A stretch of 25,100 bases of DNA, from positions 1-25,100 of the forward strand of contig JAWVZH010000027.1 of assembly GCA_033722295.1 (NCBI GenBank). The letters are read 5' to 3'. The notes under the pieces are model-generated. The model searched no databases, was not told where the DNA came from, and was given only the letters and a program-made list of their open reading frames with translations. Of this stretch, positions 16,508 through 25,100 are shown in pieces. Every line of letters starts with the position of its first letter. Position 1 is the first letter of the stretch. The stretch is from JAWVZH01 sp033722295 (GTDB lineage: Bacteria > Bacteroidota > Bacteroidia > Chitinophagales > Saprospiraceae). Both the position numbers and the translations under genes were made by a program.

Positions 16508-19195
16508 CTACTCCAATAATGTGACGGAACCCATTAATTTTCCACTTTTTCCTGAGTGATCGATATAAACAACATAATAGGTGTAGACACCAGGGTTCAT
16601 ATCTCTTTCATTAAGTAAGCCGTTCCAACCCTTCTCTCCAGGTAGAAAATCATAGGCTTCAAATACATGTTCGCCCCAGCGGTCATAAATGAGAAACTTC
16701 TCTATCCGTTGTACACAATCCGATGCGTAGATGTGAAAGACATCGTTGAGATTATCACCGTTCGGTGTGAAAACATTTGGAACCCAAATACGGCTATCTC
16801 CTTCCAGATTAATATCCAGTGTGCGTTGATAGAGGCAACCATGAGTGTCCCTTACAGTTGCACGGATTTTTTGGTTTTGAAATAACTTGAAATTATAAGA
16901 GAGGTTACTTGAATTGTATTTAGCACTATCGACACCTGTAATGTCAAATGCAGCTACTGCACCGCGTTCTGACGTATTGAGTTTGAGGATGACGTCAGAG
17001 CCGCAATCCCCGGTGGATATATGGTCTATATCCAGATACAGGGTGTCGATCAGAGATAGAGCAACAGTGGTATCTTCGGTGCAACCCATAAACTTGTGAG
17101 TGATCTTGACGCTGGTTCCGGGATGAGATGTATATGTATTGTCCGATGAAAATAAACCGTCATTGAATGCAAAAAGTGAAGTAGAATCCGAAGAAGAAAC
17201 ATCCACAGTACCAATAAAATCCGAATGACAGTCCGCATCTACCAGATCTATATTGAGATCAGGGATGTCGACTGTATCTACCTGATAATCAAATGATGAC
17301 CAGCAACCGAACGAGTCCTGTACGTGCAATGTATAAGACCCACTAGACAAATTGGCGATGAGGGTTGTGGTGTCACCAGTGGACCAGTAGAAGGAATCGA
17401 TATTGGATGGGGATGAGAACAAGACTTCGAGGTGGCCACTATCTTCTCCGGGGCAGCTTGGTTCTTCCTCAAAGCTCAGATCTACCGGCTGAGGAGGTAA
17501 TACATGGATATCCCAAAACGTGTCGCATTTTACTCCATTCGTTTTAGTTGAGTACCTTCCGAAGGTGTCGATATTTAAATTTTTGATTATAAGGGATTCA
17601 CCTGGGCACATTCTTCGTGTGATGCTTTGTTGGAGGGTGTCTTCGACACTGATATAAAGTTTTATTATGGAGTCACAACCATGAATACTTTGTAATTTTT
17701 GATTATAGGTTCCCGATTGCTTCAGCCATTGACCAAAGAAGAAAAGTGAGTCGCCCTGACATAAACGGGATGTATCGCGCACTTTATATTTTTTGTAGAA
17801 ATCAACATTGACCTTGATGATAGTGTCGCATAAATTTCCTCCAAAGGTATCCGTTGTAAAAGTCCCTTCTTTGGTAATTGAGAGGTTATGAATATTTAAT
17901 GTATCCCCTTCACAAATCTGGTGATTCTCATATAGTGATGTGGTCATTCGGTTCTCATAGTCAATCAAATCTTCAGTGACCCTGGTAGAATCGTTCACAA
18001 TAGGGGTTGTTGGATCATCAGAAACTATGCTTCTTTCTAGTTCTGACCAGGATCCCGTCAGAAGAGCCTGGTTAGAATAAGGAAGCGCATGAGCAGGTAT
18101 TTTTACTTCAAACGTAAGAGTCATAGAATCTTTTGCATGAAGAATATTAATTGCTGATGATAAAGATCTCCTGTCATTCGATATTGAAGGTTTGATGTCG
18201 CTTAAGTCATCCAAAACCTTGGATATCACCCCACCTCGAGCTAAAGTATCTGTGAGCTTCAGATCATGGTATTTAAAAACTGATTTGTTATTGATTAAAA
18301 GTCTGTATGTTATACAAATGCTATCACATCCGGCGATGACATTTGTAACTTCCTTAGAAAACTTCAAAGGAAGGGGGCAAGAGCATCCGTCCGTTCCTGT
18401 TGCGGAAGGCCCCGTCCCTAATAATATAACGTCTTCATTTGCGAGATCAATTTTCACCAGTCTCCTGTGAGGAGTTCCAACACCAGTATTCTTTCCATAC
18501 GCCAGTATTTCACCATCTTCATTGATGAACATTCCACCCATTGCTTGAACCATACTTGGCTGTACACGGAACATAGGTGTCACCATACCAAAGTTGGAAG
18601 ATGTAGGATTGATGTTTATCAATAGAATGTGCCCTCTTGTTCGGGATGGTCCAATAAAATATTGCTGAAATGATACTAAAACATCATTTCTAGTTGGATG
18701 AACAACCAAATCAGCAATCATCTTCGTTAAGCTACCCGAATTTCCGCTGGAAGGATCCCAGTAAAGATTGGTGCTCCACTTAAGGTTGAGACCATTCTGG
18801 ACGTCATAGATCTTTAGCACACCCGAATTCCGGTTGGTTGTGACGTAACGACCTTCTCTGTCCACTTCTCCTGCTACCAATGACAAGCCACCTCCGGATG
18901 GGTCTCGGCCCAATAAATCATATGTTCCGTCACTGTGTAACCTATAGATGTTCCCTGAGCTGGATGCAGCATATATCTTCCCATCGTAAAAATTAAAACC
19001 GAAAGCATTGAGGGTTAAAGGATACTTGATAACTTCATTAAATACGACTCCACCTTGATTATCGACATCGTACAACTTAGTAGGAGGTCGTCTATTATTT
19101 TGGCTTAATAAGACAGATTCATCACAACTGAATTGTTGAGTGTAGGATGTGCTCATTACCGAAATTAAAACCACAAAAAGTGATACTCCTCTCAT
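16508..19195 (-). CDS. Large surface protein with gliding-motility-type (T9SS type B) C-terminal domain
   Basis: 895 aa. The signal peptide spans about 1-20 (LFVVLISVMSTSYTQ). Residues 22-265 look like a beta-propeller of the DUF6923 sort (FGFNFYDGKIYAASSSGNIYRL). Then comes a region resembling DUF11-type beta-sandwiches (280-400). Three Cys-bounded repeats of 51 residues follow: Cys428-Cys456, Cys479-Cys507 and Cys530-Cys557, each C-x-G-(D/E)-(S/T)-L ... CD-(S/T)-(I/F). Beta-sandwich modules occupy 575-800 (SFYWSTGDTT...YTLHVQDSFGC). The C-terminal type B sorting domain runs about 803-895 (WVPNVFTPNGDNLNDVF, IYDRWGEHVF, NPGVYTYYVVY). Export by T9SS to the cell surface is well supported. Its role (adhesin, matrix or gliding) is inference. 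The gene stands alone between convergent and co-directional neighbours. Confidence 0.88.
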   Translation of the reverse strand: MRGVSLFVVLISVMSTSYTQQFSCDESVLLSQNNRRPPTKLYDVDNQGGVVFNEVIKYPLTLNAFGFNFYDGKIYAASSSGNIYRLHSDGTYDLLGRDPSGGGLSLVAGEVDREGRYVTTNRNSGVLKIYDVQNGLNLKWSTNLYWDPSSGNSGSLTKMIADLVVHPTRNDVLVSFQQYFIGPSRTRGHILLININPTSSNFGMVTPMFRVQPSMVQAMGGMFINEDGEILAYGKNTGVGTPHRRLVKIDLANEDVILLGTGPSATGTDGCSCPLPLKFSKEVTNVIAGCDSICITYRLLINNKSVFKYHDLKLTDTLARGGVISKVLDDLSDIKPSISNDRRSLSSAINILHAKDSMTLTFEVKIPAHALPYSNQALLTGSWSELERSIVSDDPTTPIVNDSTRVTEDLIDYENRMTTSLYENHQICEGDTLNIHNLSITKEGTFTTDTFGGNLCDTIIKVNVDFYKKYKVRDTSRLCQGDSLFFFGQWLKQSGTYNQKLQSIHGCDSIIKLYISVEDTLQQSITRRMCPGESLIIKNLNIDTFGRYSTKTNGVKCDTFWDIHVLPPQPVDLSFEEEPSCPGEDSGHLEVLFSSPSNIDSFYWSTGDTTTLIANLSSGSYTLHVQDSFGCWSSFDYQVDTVDIPDLNIDLVDADCHSDFIGTVDVSSSDSTSLFAFNDGLFSSDNTYTSHPGTSVKITHKFMGCTEDTTVALSLIDTLYLDIDHISTGDCGSDVILKLNTSERGAVAAFDITGVDSAKYNSSNLSYNFKLFQNQKIRATVRDTHGCLYQRTLDINLEGDSRIWVPNVFTPNGDNLNDVFHIYASDCVQRIEKFLIYDRWGEHVFEAYDFLPGEKGWNGLLNERDMNPGVYTYYVVYIDHSGKSGKLMGSVTLLE

Positions 19196-19255
19196 TACAT
19201 TAATAATTTAAACATAATTATATTATAAAATGTAATCCCTTAGAAATCAATGCAA

Positions 19256-20269
19256 TTACCTGTAATAGTTTTTAGTGATTCCCGTCGCGTTCTCCCGTCC
19301 AATTAGAATTTGGACTCCACCAGAGATCAGTCCTAAACCATATGCAAAGACCTGGGTGAACAGAGTGACCACCGACAGGAGGGAAACACTGAGACTCCTG
19401 TAAATCAAAAAGGATTGGATAAAGGCGGTTAAGGCAACAAGTACAGCCATAACCAAACCAATGAGTAGTAGGGCGTAGGGAATAAGAAAAAATGGGGCAA
19501 GCACGATGATAATGGCACCACATACGACTATAATTGCTGGCATGATATGGACAAATCTTAACATCTCTGGGTAAGCCCGACCCAGGTTGACTCTCGCCAC
19601 ACCCCAATTGAATATCTGCTTGAAGAATCGCCATAAACTCGTTCTTCTTTTGTGATATACCTTGGCTTCCGGAATAAGGGCAACCCTGAAACCGGCGTTG
19701 TATATCCTGGCGGAATAATCCATATCCTGACCATGACGTAAAGCACTCATGCCACCGATCTTTTGATATACTCGCCGGTGTATGCCCATATTGAAACTCC
19801 TGGGATAAAACCTTGTCAGGCTTTTCTTTGAACCCCTGGTGCCACCCGTACCCAGAAAAGAGGTCATGGAATAATTTACTGCCTTTAAGAAATCCGGAAA
19901 AGAAGGATGGCTGTCATCCGGTCCGCCAAAAGCGTCCACCTCGTGCTTTGAGAGAAAATCTTCTATTTTGGAAAGATAGTTCCGGGGCAGCAGGACATCG
20001 GAGTCTATAAAAATGAAATATTCCCCTTTGGCATGATCCATGGCCAGATTTCGTGCTGCTCCCGGGCCTTTGTTTTCCTGATACAGGTATTGAATAGAAT
20101 AGGGCTTGTGCAAGCTCTGTATGAATCTACCAGTGCCATCCTGGCTGCCATCATCAGCGATCACAATCTCATAGATGTGAGTATCGATATCCAAGCGATC
20201 GATGCTTTCGAACAGTTCCTGCAATTCGTCAATACGATTGTATGTGGCGATTATGATGCTGTATTTCAT
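19256..20269 (-). CDS. Family 2 glycosyltransferase with C-terminal membrane helices
   Basis: 337 aa from the ATG at 20269. The frame is open 24 codons further, but GT2 proteins begin just before the SIIIATYNR strand, so the inner start is chosen. GT-A motifs are ADDGSQDGT (38-46), the metal-binding DSD (89-91) in FIFIDSDVLLP, and GQDMDYSARIYNAGF (170-184) in place of the common ED-x-x-hydrophilic motif. Three membrane segments follow at about 230-255, 257-285 and 294-318. An inverting transferase of the cytoplasmic face adding sugar to a lipid-linked glycan is likely; donor and acceptor are unknown. It is divergent from the methyltransferase gene across 136 bp. Confidence 0.87.
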   Translation of the reverse strand: MKYSIIIATYNRIDELQELFESIDRLDIDTHIYEIVIADDGSQDGTGRFIQSLHKPYSIQYLYQENKGPGAARNLAMDHAKGEYFIFIDSDVLLPRNYLSKIEDFLSKHEVDAFGGPDDSHPSFPDFLKAVNYSMTSFLGTGGTRGSKKSLTRFYPRSFNMGIHRRVYQKIGGMSALRHGQDMDYSARIYNAGFRVALIPEAKVYHKRRTSLWRFFKQIFNWGVARVNLGRAYPEMLRFVHIMPAIIVVCGAIIIVLAPFFLIPYALLLIGLVMAVLVALTAFIQSFLIYRSLSVSLLSVVTLFTQVFAYGLGLISGGVQILIGRENATGITKNYYR

Positions 20270-20377
20270 GTGAGCTGCGTTCCGATCGATTTCAGAAGTG
20301 AAAATAGGACATTCTTCATATCCTAATGGCCAACATCTCACAAAGAATGAGTATGTCGGGATTCTGCAGGACTGTCT

Positions 20378-20385
20378 TACCTTTG
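20378..20385 (+). promoter_or_regulatory. Candidate -7 element for the methyltransferase gene
   Basis: TACCTTTG, an exact TAnnTTTG match, 20 nt before the ATG at 20406. No -33 TTTG is seen at the usual distance. Confidence 0.5.
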
Positions 20386-20405
20386 CTTAATAGTGAATAA
20401 CAGAA

Positions 20406-21221
20406 ATGGCGCAAAGACACAAGAATAGAAAGCAGTACTTCGAAGAGCAAGCATACACCACGCAAAAGTATGTTATGCCTTATATCGCACAGATAAAGCC
20501 TATTTCACCTGATATGAGGATACTGGAGATCGGATGCGGAGAGGGTGGTAATATGAAACCTTTCATCGAGATGGGCTGCGAAGTTACAGGCATCGATATC
20601 AATGAGGAGCAACTGGGCAGAGCAAGGCATTTCTTTGATGACCTGGGTTTCGACAATAATCCGAGGCTGATAGCAGACGATATATACAACATCAAAGCTG
20701 AGGAGATCGGTTCTTTTGATGTGATCATGATGAGAGATGTCATCGAACACATACCGGATCAGAACAGGTTTATGGGATATGTCGGTGATTTCTTGAAGAA
20801 GGACGGTGTGATCTTTTTTGGCTTCCCACCATGGTTCATGCCATATGGCGGACACCAGCAAATGTGTAAGACGAGGCTGGGGAGGTTGCCCTACATCCAC
20901 CTCTTGCCTCGTCCCCTATATCAAAAATATCTGGAGTGGGCCGGTGAAAATGATCGAGCTGTTGCCACCAGGATGGAGATCTATGACACCGGTATCTCTA
21001 TCGAGCGATTCAATAGAATAGTCAGGAAAAACGGTTATGAATTCCTCGATGAAACTCTTTACCTCCTCAACCCCAACTATGAAGTGAAGTTTTCTCTTAA
21101 GCCAAAGAAGCAACTTCCTTTTCTCAGATCAATTCCCTTCCTGAGGAATTTCTACACCAGTTGTTGTTATGCCCTTGTAGCGAAGAAAACCTCACGACCA
21201 TTTTTTCAAAATCCATCTTAG
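20406..21221 (+). CDS. Class I SAM-dependent methyltransferase
   Basis: 271 aa with a methyltransf_11/23-type Rossmann fold. The SAM site is ILEIGCGEGG (39-48), an acidic residue after strand 2 lies in VTGIDI (Asp64), and the post-motif is FDVIMMRDVIEHIPD (104-118) with FLKKDGVIFFGFPPW. Residues 140-210 (GGHQQMCKTRLGRLPYIHLLPRPLYQKYLEWAGE) form a long substrate region that I do not recognise. The substrate is unknown; its neighbours point to a glycan or lipid-linked sugar. Its last 30 bp overlap the convergent glycosyltransferase gene. Confidence 0.87.
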   Translation: MAQRHKNRKQYFEEQAYTTQKYVMPYIAQIKPISPDMRILEIGCGEGGNMKPFIEMGCEVTGIDINEEQLGRARHFFDDLGFDNNPRLIADDIYNIKAEEIGSFDVIMMRDVIEHIPDQNRFMGYVGDFLKKDGVIFFGFPPWFMPYGGHQQMCKTRLGRLPYIHLLPRPLYQKYLEWAGENDRAVATRMEIYDTGISIERFNRIVRKNGYEFLDETLYLLNPNYEVKFSLKPKKQLPFLRSIPFLRNFYTSCCYALVAKKTSRPFFQNPS

Positions 21222-21926
21222 GACGAACCACAAGTGACTCAGGATCGCCTGCATATAGCCATAATGATCAGCCAACACGAAAAACCGGTCGCGTAAAGAG
21301 ACAAACTTCTTTTGATCTGAAATGCCACCCACCAGGAATTCACTGATTATTCCGTCATAACGAATCACTGTATCGCTGGCCTTCAGGCATTTGATCACCC
21401 AGTCAATATCCGCACTGAGATTATTGAGAATATATGGCGGACTTAAGTCTCGCTTCACAATGAAGGATTGGTGACTGACGACCAGTCCCTCCTTCAGACT
21501 CTTCCAGTTGAGATTGTCAGGCAATTGACGCGTCGTCAGTTCTGACCGGTTGCCCAGATGATTTCTGTGTTCATCGATCAACATGGTTTCCCCATAGTAA
21601 ATATCCGCTTTGGGAAGTGCCATTATCTCACTGATGACCGTCGGGTTTGCCAGTGCATCTCCTGCATTCAGGAACAGAAGATAGTCACCTTTTGCGATCT
21701 GCATACCCTTGTTCATAGCATCATAAATGCCTTTATCAGGTTCGCTCACCAATCGGGAGATTTCCACAGGATGTTTTTTAACCAGCGAAATGGTCTTATC
21801 AGTGGATGCGCCTTCGATGATAATATATTCTATGCCGTCATAATCCTGTGCATGTACCGAGTCGAGGGTAGGCGATATAACATCTTCGCCGTTGTATACC
21901 ACAGTTATGATACTTATTGCTTTCAC
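21192..21926 (-). CDS. Family 2 glycosyltransferase, WcaE-like
   Basis: 244 aa, a compact GT-A enzyme. ITVVYNGE (7-14), EGASTDKT (38-45, the usual DG-x-S-x-DGT altered to EGASTDKT), SEPDKGIYDAMNKG (61-74) and FLNAGD (85-90) are the set found in the WcaE/colanic-acid-type branch of GT2. The C-terminal IDWVIKCLKASDT fits the acceptor side. The start is GTG at 21926; no nearby in-frame ATG exists. Donor and acceptor sugars are not predictable. The convergent 30-bp overlap with the methyltransferase gene leaves no room for a terminator between them. Confidence 0.87.
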   Translation of the reverse strand: MKAISIITVVYNGEDVISPTLDSVHAQDYDGIEYIIIEGASTDKTISLVKKHPVEISRLVSEPDKGIYDAMNKGMQIAKGDYLLFLNAGDALANPTVISEIMALPKADIYYGETMLIDEHRNHLGNRSELTTRQLPDNLNWKSLKEGLVVSHQSFIVKRDLSPPYILNNLSADIDWVIKCLKASDTVIRYDGIISEFLVGGISDQKKFVSLRDRFFVLADHYGYMQAILSHLWFVLRWILKKWS

Positions 21927-22033
21927 AGTGCTAAGTTGTAAGAAAAAAAGTATATATAGAATATTCTCATATTTATATTAAGTGGGGATGTATTTATTAT
22001 GGATATTTACGACGTCTAACAACTATCAATTTC

Positions 22034-24544
22034 ATGTCCAAACTGACAGATCGTTTCTGGGTAAAGCACCTCATTGCCATAGTGATTTTTGTGGCAACAG
22101 CGTTGATCTACTTTTACCCGACCACATTTGAAGGGAAGGTTATTGGCAATCAGACCGACCGGATCCAATCCATTGCTAGGCAGCATGAAGTACAAGAGTT
22201 CAGAGAGCAGGAGAATCGTCCGATATACTGGACGAATGCGATTTTCAGTGGGATGCCTTCAACGCTCATAGGAGGAGGTGACCCAAATACATATGACTAC
22301 ATTACACGTACTACCCTGAATATTTTTAGACTTTTTTCCCCGGTAACAACAGCTTATGCACTATTCTTTGGGGGCTTCTTAGGGATGTACTTCCTATTGC
22401 TTGTACTAAAGGTAGATTGGCGTTTGGCTATTGGTGGAGCTATACTCTATGGCTTGAGTACATCACATTTATTGATTCTTGAGGGAGGACATTTCAATAA
22501 ATTACAAAGCATCATTTTCTGTCCCCCATTTCTTGCTTCATTGATACTTCTTCTGAGAGGTCGTATCTGGGTAGGAACAGCCCTATTAGCCTTATTTGGA
22601 AGCGTCCTACTCCGGACCGGGCATGTTCAGATCATCTTCTATTTTGGCATTCTCATGGGCCTTTTTCTTGTTTTCCGGTTGGTCCGAGCTTACAGGCAAG
22701 ATGAGAACGTAACATCATACGGAAGGCATTTATTATTTATCCTTCTGGCAGCGGTCATTGCGTTTCTTCCAAACCTCTACCGAATGTGGGCTCTACAGAG
22801 TTACGGGGAGGAGTCTATCCGAGGTAAGACAGAACTGGTACAGGAAGACAAACCAAGTGAAGGCTTGACCAAAGATTATGCCTTTAGCTGGAGCATGGGT
22901 AAGGTAGAATCAATGAGTGTGCTCATTCCGAATATTATGGGAGCGACGAGTGCAGAAGCGTTCATCAGCGACAGGGAAAGCGCTACTTTCAAAGCATTAC
23001 GAGGGAATCCTCAAGCCAATCAGTTGGCACAATTCACAAGAAAATACTGGGGCGATCAGCCTTTTGTAGGCGGGGCATATTACTACGGCGTAGTACTTAT
23101 CTTTTTATTCCTTGCTGCGCTTTTTGTGATTCCTCCCGCCTGGCGTTGGTGGTCCCTGGCATCTCTGGCTGTGATCTTCATCCTGGGATGGGGTCGGAAC
23201 TTCAGTGCTGTCAATTACTTCTTATTTGAGAATATTCCGCCTTTCAACAAGTTCCGGGCTGTCAATATGATCTTCATCCTTGGGCATATCATAATTCTTT
23301 TGACAGGTTTCAAGGGGCTCGATCGAATGCTGAGAATGGGTCCAAAAGAAAGTTGGCCGGCTATAAAAAAGGGTGCGGCGATCACCGGAGGATTGATCCT
23401 GCTTGCATTGATCATGAGCTATACTATGAGTCTGGTGGGCCCCAATGACCACCTCATACAGAATCAAACGGCATTTTTGGAAGCATTAAGGGAGGATCGC
23501 GCCTCCATCATTCGTTCCGACGTGTGGCGTGCCCTGTTTTTCTTATTAGTGGCCTTCGGATTGTATTATGCCTGGCTCAAGGAATACGTGCGAATGGGTT
23601 CGTTGATCTTCTTGCTGCTCATCCTTGGTTTTATGGATATTTTCACGGTCAATCTGCGATATGTTTATCCGGATAAATTTGTAGAACAGAGAGATTTTGA
23701 TCGAGTTTTCAGTCCGCGTCCGGTGGATCGACAAATTCTTCAGGATGGTGATCTTCATTATCGTGTTTTTGATCTGAGCAGCGGTGATCCGTTCAACAAT
23801 AATATTTCAGCTTATCATCACCGGCTCGTTGGTGGATATCATCCTGCGAAGTTGAGGAGATACCAGGAAGTCATAGAGCGCTACCTGTCCAAACCGGACC
23901 AGTTTCCACATATTTTCAATATGCTCAATACCAAATATTACATCCAGAACAACCAGCAAAATCAACCTGTGGCTTTTCAAAACGATGAAGCTCTGGGTAA
24001 TGCCTGGTTTGTGGAAGAGATCGTCGAAGTTGAGGATGCAAATGCAGAGATTGCTCGTTTGCAATCTTTTGATCCGGAAAGAATCGCCGTCGTGAATGAT
24101 AAATTCATGAGTCCGGATATTCCTAAACAGTTTGGTCCATCAACAGGTAATACTATTCGTCTCACCAATTATATACCTGATCACCTGACCTATGAGTATT
24201 CGGCCGATAAGGATCGTCTTTTGGTGTTTTCCGAGATATATTATCCTGAGGAGAAGGGTTGGAAGGTGTATGTAGATGGAGAGAGAGTTGATCTGATGCG
24301 TGCCAATTATATTCTTAACGCGGCCGTGGTTCCGGCAGGTACGCATGAATTGGAGCTGAGGTTTGAAGCCGATGGAAGGACCGCGATGTTGTCGGTATCC
24401 CGCATAGGATCAATCCTCTTGACGCTGATGGTCCTTTTCATGCTCTACAGACTTTATCGCAGTGGAGGTCAGGAATGGCTCAAACCCTCCTTGATTACCC
24501 CAGCCAGGAAGAAAATTAAAAAAAGGAAGAAGCGTAGGTCCTGA
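22034..24544 (+). CDS. YfhO-family polytopic membrane protein
   Basis: 836 aa. The first membrane helix (about 13-29) is followed by an outside loop with IYWTNAIFSGMPS (64-76), a segment typical of Bacteroidota YfhO proteins. A series of about ten hydrophobic helices runs to about 530. A soluble C-terminal domain of about 250 residues includes YYPEEKGWKVYVDGE. The last helix is at about 791-806, and the tail is very basic (KKIKKRKKRRS). YfhO proteins are GT-C-like and in Firmicutes are tied to glycosylation of lipoteichoic acid; the job in Bacteroidota is not settled. The context of glycosyl- and methyltransferases fits a surface-glycan role. The 107-bp AT-rich upstream gap (21927-22033) shows no clear promoter. 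FkbM starts 25 bp downstream. Confidence 0.88.
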   Translation: MSKLTDRFWVKHLIAIVIFVATALIYFYPTTFEGKVIGNQTDRIQSIARQHEVQEFREQENRPIYWTNAIFSGMPSTLIGGGDPNTYDYITRTTLNIFRLFSPVTTAYALFFGGFLGMYFLLLVLKVDWRLAIGGAILYGLSTSHLLILEGGHFNKLQSIIFCPPFLASLILLLRGRIWVGTALLALFGSVLLRTGHVQIIFYFGILMGLFLVFRLVRAYRQDENVTSYGRHLLFILLAAVIAFLPNLYRMWALQSYGEESIRGKTELVQEDKPSEGLTKDYAFSWSMGKVESMSVLIPNIMGATSAEAFISDRESATFKALRGNPQANQLAQFTRKYWGDQPFVGGAYYYGVVLIFLFLAALFVIPPAWRWWSLASLAVIFILGWGRNFSAVNYFLFENIPPFNKFRAVNMIFILGHIIILLTGFKGLDRMLRMGPKESWPAIKKGAAITGGLILLALIMSYTMSLVGPNDHLIQNQTAFLEALREDRASIIRSDVWRALFFLLVAFGLYYAWLKEYVRMGSLIFLLLILGFMDIFTVNLRYVYPDKFVEQRDFDRVFSPRPVDRQILQDGDLHYRVFDLSSGDPFNNNISAYHHRLVGGYHPAKLRRYQEVIERYLSKPDQFPHIFNMLNTKYYIQNNQQNQPVAFQNDEALGNAWFVEEIVEVEDANAEIARLQSFDPERIAVVNDKFMSPDIPKQFGPSTGNTIRLTNYIPDHLTYEYSADKDRLLVFSEIYYPEEKGWKVYVDGERVDLMRANYILNAAVVPAGTHELELRFEADGRTAMLSVSRIGSILLTLMVLFMLYRLYRSGGQEWLKPSLITPARKKIKKRKKRRS

Positions 24545-24569
24545 TGGACAATTATAATTATCGAAGAGG

Positions 24570-24992
24570 ATGAAGCAATTGCTAAAACATGTATTGAGGA
24601 AATCTGGCTACGAAGTCCGAAAATATACTTCTAATGATGAGCACCAAAACCTGATGAAGCTCATCGATTCCCAAAAGATCAACACCGTACTTGATGTCGG
24701 AGCTAATGTCGGTCAATATTCGACCAGATTGAGGACACTGGGATTCTCCGGTCAGATACATTCCTTTGAGCCATTACCAGAGGCCTTCAAAGAACTCAGA
24801 TCTGTTTCGCGGTCGGATGGCAAGTGGGATATTCACAATTACGCCCTGGGGAGTGAAGAGCAATTGACGATGATCGATCGAATAAAAAATTCGTACAGTA
24901 GCCGGAAAAATTCGATCATCTTGATAATGTTAGTTGTCTATGGCCTTATCTTTTATTTCGTACGGATCATATTCGGACAAAACCTCCTATAA
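24570..24992 (+). pseudogene. FkbM-family methyltransferase, truncated in mid-domain
   Basis: 140 aa; family members are usually well over 200. Residues 1-99 are a good FkbM start: basic N-terminus, TVLDVGANVGQYS (39-51, SAM site), HSFEPLPEAF (64-73) and NYALGSEEQL (90-99). After about residue 100, where the family continues with an INxSxNSxSSS-type segment and the rest of the catalytic domain, the sequence becomes unrelated: a Lys/Ser stretch and then a hydrophobic run (IILIMLVVYGLIFYF, 116-130) to the stop. The other two frames hit stops early and show no FkbM continuation, so a single frameshift does not explain it. Base composition changes at the same point. Insertion or recombination is the likely cause. 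The product is probably inactive as a methyltransferase. Confidence 0.75.
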
Positions 24993-25100
24993 TTTCTGAA
25001 GAAACTAAATAACGTCAAATGTATAGCTAAAAATTAGATAAAGTCACTGCGTTTTTCCAAGATAGGAAAAAAATAGAAAAAGCCTTTTAGGAGGCCGGAA
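24871..25100. other. AT-rich segment beyond the FkbM break
   Basis: By hand count 76 of 230 bases are G or C (33%), against 124 of 270 (46%) for 24601-24870. No transposase or terminal repeat can be recognised. Repeated short words (AAAAATTCG twice, TTCGTAC twice) are present. A short weak hairpin (GCCT at 25082-25085, AGGC at 25092-25095) lies at the very end. On the minus strand a frame is open from the right edge for 21 codons to a stop near 25034, too short to judge. The identity of this segment is unknown. Confidence 0.5.

Noticed and set aside
20270..20341. 24-codon N-terminal extension of the first glycosyltransferase.
   Set aside because: GT2 enzymes start at the first beta strand, and the extension has no signal or conserved feature.
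21958..21967. 10-bp palindrome AGAATATTCT in the divergent gap before the YfhO gene, as an operator.
   Set aside because: It is short and AT-rich, with no second copy or regulator nearby; easily due to chance.
25089..25094. AGGAGG at the right edge as a ribosome binding site for a new plus-strand gene.
   Set aside because: The would-be start codon lies outside the window, and strong Shine-Dalgarno sites are uncommon in this phylum.
1..25100. CRISPR arrays, toxin-antitoxin pairs, defence genes, phage genes, reverse transcriptases and riboswitches.
   Set aside because: I looked for repeat-spacer patterns, small paired ORFs and known motifs on both strands and found none that could be supported.

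Overview
The window looks like an ordinary stretch of chromosome from a member of the Bacteroidota. Two proteins end in type IX secretion (T9SS) sorting domains, one type A and one type B. The clearest promoter has the Bacteroidota form TTTG-N21-TAnnTTTG. The single tRNA gene does not encode its CCA end. Large multi-domain surface proteins of the kind seen in gliding, Saprospira/Lewinella-like lineages also fit, but the genus cannot be told from the sequence.

Layout. 1-516 (-): N-terminal part of an exported protein that runs off the left edge. 702-3684 (-): a tight cluster of outer-membrane barrel protein, Kdo transferase (WaaA) and heptose-phosphate kinase (RfaE1), for the lipopolysaccharide inner core. 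3848-7613 (+): dTDP-glucose 4,6-dehydratase overlapping a 910-residue polysaccharide export protein with an array of SLBB domains. 7619-9835 (-): the glycolytic pair gap-pgk. 9932-10087 (+): a self-contained tRNA-Glu transcription unit with promoter and terminator. 10285-12666 (-): a T9SS-exported LVIVD-repeat protein. 12742-14059 (-): miaA followed by a MenI-like thioesterase, overlapping by 8 bp. 14100-16436 (+): an acyltransferase of the PlsC superfamily, then an apparently lipid-anchored isoaspartyl peptidase/asparaginase, followed by a short heptamer tandem repeat. 16508-19195 (-): a large gliding-motility-type surface protein. 19256-24992: two family 2 glycosyltransferases, a SAM methyltransferase, a YfhO-type membrane protein and a truncated FkbM methyltransferase, probably the edge of a surface-glycan locus.

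The common theme is the cell envelope: lipid A/core assembly, sugar-nucleotide supply, polysaccharide export, glycan assembly, phospholipid acylation and T9SS cargo, with housekeeping genes (gap, pgk, miaA, tRNA-Glu) between. Five pairs of neighbouring genes overlap or lie within 5 bp, so the region is densely packed.

I found no defence island, CRISPR array, prophage, recognisable transposase or clearly new system. The most unusual spot is the right end. There the FkbM methyltransferase breaks off in mid-domain near 24870 and G+C falls from about 46% to about 33% (counted by hand), which suggests an insertion or recombination junction whose other side is outside the window.
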